Assembly (NCBI GenBank): GCA_037974665.1
Contig: CM075778.1
Coordinates: 9,599,001-9,663,000, forward strand
Source: Ehretia macrophylla
Lineage: Eukaryota; Streptophyta; Magnoliopsida; Boraginales; Ehretiaceae
DNA length: 64,000 bases
Direction: 5' to 3'
Of this stretch, positions 49,385 through 60,444 are shown in pieces. The notes beneath the pieces are model-generated. The model did no database searches, was not told the origin of the DNA, and saw nothing but the letters and a program-made list of their open reading frames with translations. A program made the position numbers and the translations under genes. The stretch's first letter is position 1; every line of letters starts with the position of its first letter.

Positions 49385-49515
49385 AAGTGTAATGATAAAG
49401 TTAGCGGTATTTCACTCATAATGTTTGCGAGAAGTTATGAGTTCGAGTCTCGTTGATTATATCCGCATATATGTATGGCTTTCGGCCTCCCTTTAAATCA
49501 AAAAAAAAAAAACAA
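49385..49515 (+). mobile_element. tRNA-derived SINE
   Basis: The head holds GTGTAATGATAAAGTTAGC (a possible box A region) and GAGTTCGAGTCTCG (a good box B) about 45 bp later. A short T-rich body with CTTTCGGCCTCCC and an A12 tail near 49500 follow. The spacing suits an internal Pol III promoter. Flanking duplications were not identified. Confidence 0.5.
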
Positions 49516-50014
49516 ATATTGCCTAGTGTTGTGATAAATATATATACATGCATACCCCTCGCCATAACATAAAGGTTTTTATATTCGTTTCATCCTCTAA
49601 CAGTGAATCATCTTCTACAGATGAGGAAGCTAGTGTTATTCTTGCTCGAACGGTTGACAAATTAACTATGTCAATTCCAAAACTTAAAATTTCGGTCTTG
49701 TAAAGTAAAATCAATGTTCTAAATTTGAAAAATAACTAACTTTAGGTTTGAGAAAATAATTAACTTACCGACACAAAAGACAATTACTAATATGTTAACA
49801 TGTAAGTGTCTAATATTCATTTATAAAGTGACTATTTAGCTTATAATTGTCTAATTTACGAGAATGAGATGTTATAATTGAAAACCAAAATTATGCGGTG
49901 GCTAGGTTGATGATAATGGATAAAAAACAACGAAGGAATAAGCAAAATGGAGCCCATCAGCTAGTTAATATCAATTATAATTTTGCTTATGATTGTAGAA
50001 ACACAAAGCAAAGG

Positions 50015-50925
50015 CCAAAGAGGTGTTTGAGTTAGCGACTGGTTGGATTTCTTATAATGTTATAATATCATGAAATATATTTAACGTTTTTAAATTGATA
50101 ATATAATTATTATAAAATAATTTGAATAGTTTAAACTCATTAAATTTTTCTTATAATATTATATATTATAAAGGATTCGTGACGGGTGTTAGGTATGCAT
50201 GGGTGTTGGGTTATTGTCTAATTCGGTTCTTATTAATCAAAGTCAATGATCAATCTGGTGATTCTCCAACCAGTCCAAGAGATGTTTTGAGTTAGCAACT
50301 AGTGGGATCCCATTGCAATATTGTAATCTCATAAGTAAGATTTAATAATCTTGAATTGATTATACAATTATAATAAAATGATTTAAACAACTCAAAATTA
50401 TTAGATTTGTCTAACTTTATGTGTTGTAAAAGATTTGTGATGGGTGTTGGGTAACTCTATAATTTTATTTTTTTCGATGGAAGTAGTGATTTGGCAATTC
50501 TCCAACCAACTGAAGAGATGTTTGAGTTATCGATTGGTAGGATTCTCGTCTAAAGTTATAATATTATGAGTGAAATTTAATAATATTGAATTAATGTTAC
50601 AATTATAATAAAATAATCTCAAAACTTCAGAATTATTTGATTTGTTTCATAATGTTATATGTTATAAGGGACCCGTGAAGGGTGTTGTGAGTTACATTAT
50701 AATATGATTTTTCTTAATTAGAGTCAATGATCTAGCGATTCTCCAATCAATTGAAGAGATGTTTGAGGTAGTGATTGATAGGATTCTCTTATAATATCAT
50801 AATGTCATAAGAGAGATTTAATAATCTCGATTTTAAAGTTATTAAATTTTTCTCATAACGATAGAATCTAATGACCAAAAAAAAAAGTTAGTGATCTGGT
50901 GATTCTCCAGCCAGCCCAAGTGTGC
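50015..50925. repeat. Tandem array with a unit of about 240 bp
   Basis: GATGTTTGAG or a variant recurs near 50022, 50284, 50519 and 50759, and the paired GATTCTCCAACCA motif recurs near 50262, 50498, 50739 and 50901. The units therefore measure about 262, 237 and 240 bp. Each unit contains TTATAATATTATGAG-like, AATTATAATAAAATAATTT-like and GGGTGTTGGGT-like blocks in the same order. The units are 70-80% alike by eye. No coding frame runs through them. Confidence 0.75.
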
Positions 50926-52680
50926 AGAATTTAAGCCACAAGAATCATGAGTTGCGTAGAACCGACACAATCAATGGACCCACTCGACAGCCTAACAAGT
51001 CCAGCAATCTTGGCCGTCAATCTTTTATAAAGAAGAACGTGGTTTTCTCAGTGATGAGTCTCTCTCGCACGTGGTTAACTATCACTAGCACATATATAAT
51101 TTGATTTTTCTATTGTGTCTAGTTGGTGCGGTGGCACCATCCTCTTTAGGTTGCAAATATTAGGCCCACTTCCCAGCTACGTGCGTGCAATGCACGTTTG
51201 ATATTTACCATTGTTCCGCAATTTGAGATTTAATAAAGAATTTTTAGAGATTTTAAAATTCTTTTATTTTTTTTGACGAGTAGAATTTTATTTTTTTTGT
51301 TAGAATGAGAAGAATTTTATAATTCTTTTAATTTGGGATAAAAAGAGAAAAATAAAAGTAAAATGTATGAAAAAATTAATTTTTTATTAACTTTTTTTAT
51401 GATTATCTTATAAGAAAGATAGTAAAGTAATTTTTTATTTAAAATTATCATTTTCTTTCATTTATTTCTCCAATCCAAACAAAGAATTATAGATTTATTT
51501 CATTTCATTTCCCTTGTTATTTTTTGGCAATCCAAACAAAAGATTTTACTTCCTTTCCTTTCCTTTATTTTTCTTCATCTATCTTACTTCCCTTCCATTT
51601 CCCATGTGCAATCCAAACAGGGGATAAGTGTAAGACTTCAAACCATCCAACCTCCCAAACCATCTAGTAACGCACTGGTGGGTCTCATAATATATGAGAC
51701 CGACCCCATGTCTCTTCGGCTGATGGGAGACTGAGTGGATTGAAGAATTTTTATTTGTTTAATAGACTTTATGAGCAAAATGTATCAGTTATAAATTATT
51801 GATATAATTATGACAAAATATTGTAGATAATTCATAATTATTTTTGTATTGCACTTATGAGGCTATGATTTATGCGTGGATTCTTATTCTTGGATAAGAG
51901 GGATTAAATGAAAAAGTAGAAATTCGAGAATAAGAAAGTTAAAAAGGAAAATTTTTATTTCTTTAGATATGATATGATAAAAAACAATGCAAATATATAA
52001 TTAGATTAAGATTCACACTAATAGTGAGAATAATTAAATCCAAATCTTATAATATCAGGGTCTGAACTTTAATCGCTAGATAAAAAGTCTTATTAACAGA
52101 ATTTTCTTTTAAATTGAAGTTTTTTTTTCTTTTTTTTCTTTTTCCTTTTGAGCTTCACCAATCACAAATACTTGTCTCTTTACCCTTATTTTTAAACATG
52201 CTTGAAAAGGGTTTCTATATGTTGCTATCTCCCCGTGTGCGAGATTAGTGGGTCACAAACTTCCTTCTTTTTTGCCAGTATTTATTGGATACATAAATTA
52301 CCAAAATAGTCTTTTATTTTTGGTTTTTATGATATTTTTGTTTCTTATCTATCAAATTTGATAAATTAATTATTTATCTTTAAATTTGTAATGCTATTAA
52401 TCATTTTAACAAATTTATTCAATTTTTTAATGTAGATTGCATACGTCCGACATGTGACCAATTAGTCCCTTACCCCTCCAAAATCTAACTTAAGTTAGTC
52501 ACGTGTCAGACACATGCAATTCACGTTAAAAGAAAAATTGACAACATTTGTTAAAAGAACTAACGGTATCACATATTTAAAGATAAGTGATGAAAATGTC
52601 AAAGAGTCCAAAGATAAGAGATTATTTTAATCATTTACCCTTAACCTTTTGAATAGGTAAAATTTTTCCAAAGCATACTC
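50926..52680. other. Spacer with weak repeat traces
   Basis: No gene is seen. 51660-51860 is another relative of the 240-bp unit. 51230-51620 has a purine-rich left side and a pyrimidine-rich right side ending CAATCCAAACAGGGG, which suggests an old TIR element without clear ends. Confidence 0.35.
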
Positions 52681-52683
52681 GTA

Positions 52684-53070
52684 GTTTGGATTCGGGATTT
52701 GGGAGGAAAGGATTTGATTTGGGGTGATTTTCAATTCTTTTCACTTGTTTGGATTGGAAAGAATTTTTAAAATCATTTAATGAGATGATTTTGTAATCAC
52801 TCCAAATTGGACTGATTTGGAGTGATTTCACTATAACTATTACACAATATTTATATTATCATTTTTATTTACTACACTTATACTTTTAGGAAAAGATAAA
52901 AATGTCATTTTATTTATAAAACTTATCATTTTTGTTTCAATTCAAACAAAAAATACACATAATCAATAATAATTCTTTTCTTTATAATTTTATCCAATTC
53001 AAAGAAAGATTTAATCTTTTTCCTTCCTTTTCTTTTACTATTGAATATTTTTTTCCTTCCGAATCCAAAC
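52684..53070. mobile_element. MITE-like element with GTTTGGATTCGG ends
   Basis: GTTTGGATTCGG at 52684-52695 is matched by its exact reverse complement at 53059-53070. Just inside, the left side is GGGAGGAAAGG and the right side, on the other strand, is AAGGAAAAAAA. The interior is about 360 bp and non-coding. Target duplications were not resolved. Confidence 0.5.
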
Positions 53071-53077
53071 AAGCCCA

Positions 53078-54174
53078 TTAGAGATTAGCGTTGAGAAGTA
53101 ACAAATGACGAGCTCAATCAAAGCAATAGCATTACACTAAAGGCCGTTAAAAATGGAATATAGTTTCAAAGATTTATCATTTTTTAAATCTTAAACCGTA
53201 ATGTTTCATGCCAACTGAAAAGCAACCAACCAAAACTCAACACAACGTTTGACAAAAGTTTTGTGTGACTAGTGTGTGGTAAACTGCAGATAGTATTTTT
53301 TTGACTCTTTAATAAACCATTTGATAAGGGGTGGAGAAAGTCGTAAGGGTAAAAAAGACATTTGGATTAATTAAGACATATTTTTCAAGAAGGGTAATTG
53401 AGAAATGACTGATTCAATTATTTACACATATGGTAATTATTTCAAAAAACCTTCACTAATTTAAGTATCAGAGGATTTAAACAGTTGAATCCTGCAAACC
53501 TTTTTTGCAGATACTTTTGAGCACAAATTACTGACGTAGGATCTAACGAATTTGTACCTTATCACCATTAATAATATAAATCACCTAAACTATATCACCC
53601 TAATTTCATATCTTAATGTTTATCCTATGTGATCACCAACAAGTATTACATGCAAATGATACCCGTTTATCTGAAAATAATAAATAATATGTTAGTTGTC
53701 AAGTAAAAGTTGTTAAATAAGAACTAAAAAATGAGTGATTACGTGTAAAAAGTCATAATACTTTTTACTTTTTTAAAATTTTGTCTTCAACTAACCTAAT
53801 ACATATTAAGAATGCATCGCTGCAATTAAAATTTACTGAATAATCCAATGATCAAATTCAACCAACTGAATTCGTAAGTCATCCAAAAGAAATGCTATGT
53901 ACACTTTGTCTTCGCTTAAATAAGTCAATATGCATCCGGGAGTCTCTCATATCATATGCTATGAAATTGGTAAACTTATTAAGAATGATGATCTGTCAAT
54001 GATTAATTAATCATATAATATGAGCAAATTTTTTCCTTGATTAACACTCCCTAATTAAAAGCGTGAAGACTTTTGTTAAACATCATTTGTTAGCAAGTTC
54101 CCATCTCTCTCACTCACTCCCCCTTCTAATTGTTGCCTTTCCACCTTCCATCTTCCCCCTTCACTTCACATTCC
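53078..54174. other. Spacer upstream of the NHL gene
   Basis: AT-rich sequence without a recognised gene. The promoter of the NHL gene should lie here; no specific cis element is claimed. Confidence 0.45.
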
Positions 54175-54252
54175 CCATCTCTCTCTCTCTCTCTCCATCT
54201 CTGTTCCAATCTCTCTCCACCTATACATATATATCCTTATATATATATATTG
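54175..54252 (+). promoter_or_regulatory. CT-rich leader and TA stretch before the NHL gene
   Basis: A pure CT tract (about 54177-54195), further CT-rich sequence and a TATATATATAT stretch end about 75 bp before the chosen start codon. CT tracts are common in plant 5' UTRs and near transcription starts. Whether the TA stretch works as a TATA element or is part of the leader is open. Confidence 0.35.
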
Positions 54253-54328
54253 AGGAAAAACACTAATCGTATAGAATTTAGTGGAGAGAGAGAGGGGCAA
54301 ACTGTCCAAAGATTCAAGAATTGCAAGC

Positions 54329-55105
54329 ATGACCGACAGGGTCTACCCAACAGCTAAGCCAGCGGCCAACGGCACCACCACTGGTCCCACCGCCAACGGT
54401 GGAGCCAACCACGCATTTCCCGCCAACAAGGCACAGCTCTACAACGCCACGCGCCCCGCGTACCGCCCGATACCACCGCCACGCCGCCGAAGCAGAAGTT
54501 GCTGCTGTTGCTGCTGTGTCTGGACCACCTTCATCATCATCACCATCCTCCTCCTCGCTGCCATCGCGGGAGCCATTTTCTGGGTCATCTACCGCCCTCA
54601 ACGGCCAAACTTCTCCGTCTCCACTCTCCATCTTTCCCAGTTCAAGGTCACCACCACCACAGTCATCTCAAAGCTTAACCTAACCATCACTGCTCGAAAC
54701 CCTAATGGAAAAATCACGTATTTCTATGACCCCATAAGAGTTTCCATATCAACCAACGACGTTGAAATTGGTGATGGATCATTTCCAAGCTTTGTGCATG
54801 GTACGAAGAACACAACATCATTAAAAACAGTTCTTTCAAGTCCAGGTCAAACGTTGGACAGTTCAGTTATCTCCTCGTTGAAGTCCGATGTAAAGAACAA
54901 GAAAAATTTGCCGTTAAAGATTGAGTTGGATACTAAAGTGAAAGCAAAGGTTGGATCAATAAAAACCAAGAAAATCTCCATTAGAGTAACTTGCGATGGT
55001 GTGCAAGTTGGTGTGCCGACGGGGAAGACTGCAGCCACGGCGAAGACGACCGGTGTCAAGTGTAAGGTGGATCCTCGGTTCAAGATCTTGAAGTGGACTT
55101 TCTAA
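54329..55105 (+). CDS. NDR1/HIN1-like (NHL, LEA_2) membrane protein
   Basis: Intronless frame of 258 aa. Residues 1-50 are a Pro/Asn/Thr-rich, disordered cytosolic tail. A basic stretch (R52-R56) is followed by six cysteines in a row (58-63) and one membrane segment (about 64-88, ending VIYRPQRP), giving the type II layout of this family. The LEA_2 domain follows, with TITARNPNGKI (119-129), the family's hallmark NPN-x-K-I, and the C-terminus RFKILKWTF. NHL proteins sit at the plasma membrane and act in defence and abiotic stress. The start MTDRVYP was chosen because relatives begin this way; an in-frame ATG at 54281 would add 16 residues. The subgroup cannot be fixed and no symbol is given. 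Confidence 0.88.
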   Translation: MTDRVYPTAKPAANGTTTGPTANGGANHAFPANKAQLYNATRPAYRPIPPPRRRSRSCCCCCCVWTTFIIITILLLAAIAGAIFWVIYRPQRPNFSVSTLHLSQFKVTTTTVISKLNLTITARNPNGKITYFYDPIRVSISTNDVEIGDGSFPSFVHGTKNTTSLKTVLSSPGQTLDSSVISSLKSDVKNKKNLPLKIELDTKVKAKVGSIKTKKISIRVTCDGVQVGVPTGKTAATAKTTGVKCKVDPRFKILKWTF

Positions 55106-56663
55106 AAGATGTTGAATATTTGTTTTATTTTTCGTTTTTTTTTTGTTTTAATATGATAAAATTCATTTTTGGTTATTGTTTTGGGTTTTTTTTTTCTTTT
55201 ATTTTTGGAGTTTGGTATATGATTGTGATGTAGGGGACAATTAGAGTATTATTGTTATATAAAATATATTTGCACAGGAATTGTGATTTAGTAGAAAGTA
55301 GAGTTTATTCATTATTATATATGTGGTTGTGGGCTTTCATAGGTTGGGTGAAAGAGTCCGTAACTTGTTTTGATTAAGTTTAAAATTATAAATAATATTA
55401 TTTAATTTTTAATTAATTTAAAATATGCATTAAATTATATTATTGTATAATTTTAAAATAAACTCATATATAATTTTGTATAGTATAAATTTTTCGTCAT
55501 CTTTTAGATATATATGGCTGTGATGGTAGGAGTATGACTTTTTGGCTGCTATAATATGAAGTGCCATTATTGAGAGCTAGAGTGGACTTAATATCTTTAT
55601 TAGTCAAATGATCTGTAATATTCTTTCTATTTGTTTATAATTTTCTGCCGTCGAGACGTGCATGGCAGAACAGGTCTAATTGAGCGGCCACATCAACTTC
55701 GGTGTGATGTTGGCTGTGCTACACTACGCAAGTGGTTGAGGAATTTTATTTCTCTACACTTTTGTTTTGAGTTTAAAGATCCATATAATCAAACCCGAAG
55801 GGCATGGTTTACAAAAAGAGGTGAAATTATTTTTATTATCGAGAGTTTGATATTTTTTATTATTTTAAAATTTTATTTTTAATTGATTTAGTGTTTGTGT
55901 GAAGGTTTATCGTTACATTAAAGAGTTTATCAGGTAGTGGTTAAATTTTGTTGAATAATTCGATAATTGAGTTTCGTCAATTGAGTTCTTACGTAATTCA
56001 AAAAAAAATCTATATAATCGATTACACTTAGAAGAGACAAAAAAAAATTATCTTGATTTAGTTTTATTTTATTTTTTTAAGTTGTGAGGTCAGCTCTTTC
56101 GGAGGACAAAATGGAGAATTCTAGGATTATCGTATTAAAAGTATGCATATGTAAAAAACTATATATTTTTTAGACAAGAAGTTCACATTACGTAGAATTA
56201 TATTGGATTCACCTTAATGTTATAAATTCTATTGCAACCGTATGTCTCAATGTGTGCCTAAATAATATTTATAATAGTAGAACATATATTTATCTTTTAA
56301 ATTTTGAGTCACGAGTAGCTACTGACCAAACTATTTCACCCAATCTTGAGGCATTTTAAACCAATTTGGCCTTGCAATGCTTATTAAATTTGCCAAACAA
56401 AACAATTGTTTGCAGGCCAATTGGGTAGTTTTCTGACAAATAATAATAATAATAATAAAGGAAAATTGGTAGTTTGAATGTCAATAAATTTCGGGCGGTA
56501 TTTAATTTTCACTTGTGGTTTTCATGCCTTTGTCAATCCTGGCATTCAATGTACCAAACCCCAAACCGAAGAAAAGGGGACAATGACACATGTTCTTTGA
56601 TGTGGTTGACATTTTTTTGGTATAATTCGAATCTTTTGAAAGTTTGGCGTATCATGAAGTAAA

Positions 56664-56695
<32 letters not shown>

Positions 56696-59600
56696 TTTTT
56701 ATTTTATTTTTTTATATTTTTTATTGGGGATTTGTGGGTAACGTAGTTAGTTAGTTGCCTCTTTTCACATGTGGATAATCAAGATTCAAATCCCAAAAAA
56801 TAGAGTACAGGTGGGGTGGGGGTAAAAGAAAATGTTATAATTTTTATTTCTCATTTCTGGAAACTAAATACTCTATTTGTATACACTATTATAGTCTTCT
56901 TTTGCATTGTCCTCGTTGTTAGTTTTATTAAATACGGTGCAACATTGTCATAGCCGAGCTCTTTTTTTTATTTTTTATTAAAGTCTAAAAGGTTTTGAGA
57001 TTTAAAGTTGCCCAACAACCCAATGACTTGGAATTAAAGTTAAGTATTGAATTTTTCCCCACACAACTGATGCCGAATCAATAAAAGGGATCCAAATCAT
57101 GCTTGCCTTTTGCATTTTCAGAAAGCTCGAGAGGTCGACTAATTGTCACGAGTTGAGGGTAGATCATTCGATTAATTATCAGGATAGCGCCAATTAATCA
57201 CATTTGGGTTGACAATTGTACTATTATAGATATATAATATGTTAATGAACAACTCATATAAAAACACGTCTTGTATAACTAAAAGCTTCTCAACTAAATA
57301 AGTCGATATAAGAGAATTGCGGTTCGTGACATAAATGACCCACTGAAAACCCTTGTAAGTCGTGTTCCCATGAACTAACTTGGCCACCAGGTTCGCGTGT
57401 GAAATTGGTTGGTGTCGGTGGGTTTTCAATTGCTATAATTTTGTGTGGTGGTTTTGCCAGTAGGGCCCTAAAAAATCTGTCTCATGTTTATATATTTTGC
57501 GTCCTTGTAAAGGAATTAAAGAACCTCTTCTACAGCTCTTTTTCAGATGTAGCATATGCAGGACATGTGAGCAGTCTTGTATTATAATCAGCCACTGGGT
57601 CCCTCACCAGAAATCTAACAAAATTATAGTCGAATCTAAAATATTTTATTATTGAGAATTAAATGATTTTGTTGATTGAAATAAATAATTTCGTTAGTGT
57701 TATGATTTTTAAATAAAAAATGCCACAATATTTTAGTGTTGTGTTAAATATTTTATGAGGATTAGCAGAAGTTACTGCTCGGTCGGTTACAGCGACCCTA
57801 TATGTAAAATTTGATCTTAAACAAAATCTTTTATGATGTGTTCTAAAGAATGGAGTGATTGTATAGTAACTTTTTGTGATCAAATGTGTTAAGTTTGAAT
57901 ATATTTTTCCTCATCACAAATATTGTCAAACCCTTTACTGATTTGAAAAATATGTGAAATTTTTCATTAAATTATAAGATTTATAATTTTAAAATGAATC
58001 CAATTTAAACGTATTAAAGATAAATTCCTCTTCATTTAAAAAAGGAAAAAAAAAAAAAAAATCATCCATGATTTGGCATGTGGAAGTTATCCATTTCAGT
58101 TTGTTGGCACCAGCTCATATTAGTGTTTTGGTGATAAGAGCATTAGTTGGTGCTAGTATGTCACAAGTTAAAACTTTTATTTGCAATCATGCATGTGGAC
58201 AAGTTTTAGGTGCACAGTCAGTAAGTCACTTGTCAGGCAATCTTCCAAGACCCCTCATTTGTTTTTTGGTTTTTCTTTTGAGAATTACTTCAATCTGAAA
58301 TTCGAATTTTTGACACCTCTCGTAAAATATGTAGAATTTATTTTTTTATTTTACAGGACTAAAAACCAAAATTTGAAGAGGAGAAATTTCCTTTTTCTTT
58401 TTGGTTATGAAACATGAAAATTTCATTAATAACAAGGCAATCTTCCTAGATGAGAAGAAAACAAAAGATGCACGATGAATATGAACCAAATAAATTTTAC
58501 TAATTACCATTACTATCTTTGTATTTTGAGCATGTGTACAAATTTGACAGCAAAATCTTCTGACTAGAAAATAGAACGTTTTTTTTTTTTTAAAGAAGAT
58601 TTATTGCTCTTATGTTGGCCTAAAATCTGAAAGTAATGGTTAAAATAAGTGAATCTTTGTCCCCACCCCTCCGAAAGTTGTTTCTTTCTCTTGATACGCA
58701 GAAGAGAGAGGGGCCCTTGTTGCTGTTGTTTCTAGAAATATATGATAAGCCTAAAACTTGTGCCCGAAGCGCTGCGGCAACAGTGTATATGAATAAAAAC
58801 AACGAGCATTTAAGCATCTTCAAAAGTCAATTAGGATTTAAATCCCTCGTAACATAATAACTTTACTAGAAATTTAAATTCAATAAACAAGTCCGTTTAA
58901 CGTTATAACGCTATGAGAGCATAACAATAATGCCCTTTGCTGATGATTGGAACTACTATCAACACTAGCAAGATTCTGAAAGGGGCAGTTTGGGAGAGCC
59001 TAACATAAACTTCTAATGCACATGAAGTTTAAGAAAATTTATTGAACCTGATCAATTTGGCCTGAGGTCATTCAAAAGAGTGTTGTTAGCTGGTCACAAT
59101 TGTTAATAATTTTCTTCAACTTGGTTCTTAGAAATATTATTACTTTATGCCCATCATCAAACATAATGTGGACTTCTCAACTATTTAACTTTTGAAGGTT
59201 GAAATGAACGATCAGTGTAAGTATAATATAGATTTGTAATTAAAGACAAGTGAGCACGCCATTTTTGACAAACTAACAATATCAATGTAGTATGTGCTAA
59301 GAAAGGATCCTAACCCGTACTACACTAGCAAGTGAAAAGCCTATATCCCCTACATTTTGTGTTTTAAGTATAACTATCATCCCGTAATTATGAAAATTCC
59401 CTATCATGTACTTTAAAAACCGACATTTAAGCAAAACCTCCTTGCCTTATTATCTTTTCCACGTTAGTGCTTGACCATTTCAAATAAATGCTTGAGCTTG
59501 AGTGAGAAGGGCATCCTCGTTTATTGACTTGAACTACTAATTAGGAAGAGTACATTCTTGTACCACTCAGACCTGACGTAAACAACCGCTTTCTTGGAAT

Positions 59601-59760
59601 CAGGAACCTAGTATTCTGGAATTGCACCCTTCTAGCACTCGGCCGATGCCCTTTCTCATCTCAAACCAAGAAATGCTAGTGAAAAGGGAAGCGAAGAGGG
59701 GAAAGAGGAAAGGGGAAAGAGATGGAAAGAGAGACAAGGGGGAGATCTAATTAATTTCAC
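55106..59760. other. Long AT-rich spacer
   Basis: The first 200-300 bp are the probable 3' UTR of the NHL gene. The rest has only short frames without family resemblance. A TA microsatellite lies at about 56670-56694. A possible tRNA-derived head lies at about 56735-56800 (GTAACGTAGTTAGTTAG, then GATTCAAATCCC). A purine-rich stretch lies at 59680-59745. I see no gene. Confidence 0.45.
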
Positions 59761-60444
59761 AAGCCAAGAAAAGATTTGCTTAGCTTTTTATACAGTAACA
59801 TAAACAACAAATGGCAGAAATTCACATAATGATATGTATCCCACCTCACTATACTAAAAACTTCCGAATGCTTGCCTCCAATGCCGGAAGCAAAGTCGAA
59901 ACAGGGAAGTCATTGCATACACTAGCCGTCTACGCTTGTCTAATAACCAGCATTAACAGAAACTCAGACGACTCCTATTCATGAATCCAGCATCAGTATC
60001 TTCGCAGTTTGATAACGTCTACCAACTCATCCAAATATGTTGTCTGGAACAACTGGTACGTTAAATGGACATCACTGCTGTTTGAATCTTTGATACAGAA
60101 GCTGCCAGTGTAACCGTCAGCTAACAAGACATGGAAAGTAAACATGGGTTACTCATCTTGCAGAGTCATCCTCGCACGTTAATTGCAGAATTATGCAGGC
60201 CCCTTAACACTCTTTGTTTTCTCATAGTTTGTAACTTCGGCTGTCTCATAGTAAGCACTAAAGGCTTTTCTGGCCTCGGCACATATGATTCAAAGATTCT
60301 GATTTCGGTATTTACCAATTTGAGGGGTGCTTGTCCAATGATGTCCATGTGTTTCTGAATGAATCACATAGAAAGATACCTTTCACCTATTGAACAAGAA
60401 ACAATCTTCTCGTCATACACCACAAACCACAAATTTGTGATCCT
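59761..60444 (-). other. Probable 3' UTR of the FRS4-like gene
   Basis: Sequence following the inferred stop codon on the minus strand, without long coding frames. The assignment depends on exons 3-4 being real. If they are not, this is spacer. Confidence 0.35.

Noticed and set aside
50015-50925. CRISPR-like array
   Set aside because: The units are about 240 bp and diverged throughout, without short conserved repeats and unique spacers, and the genome is eukaryotic.
54281-54328. Upstream start of the NHL frame (16 extra residues)
   Set aside because: The extra residues look like translated leader, and relatives begin MTDRVYP or similar. It is kept only as an alternative.
54314-54683. Alternative frames of about 100 codons on both strands over the NHL gene
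   Set aside because: GC-rich shadow frames of the real NHL frame, without family features.
58068-58298. 76-codon plus-strand frame with His/Cys pairs
   Set aside because: It looked like a possible exon fragment, but it has no recognisable family and no supporting neighbour exons.
60166-60348. 60-codon minus-strand frame downstream of the FRS4-like gene
   Set aside because: It is out of frame with the inferred last exon and follows its stop codon; probably 3' UTR.
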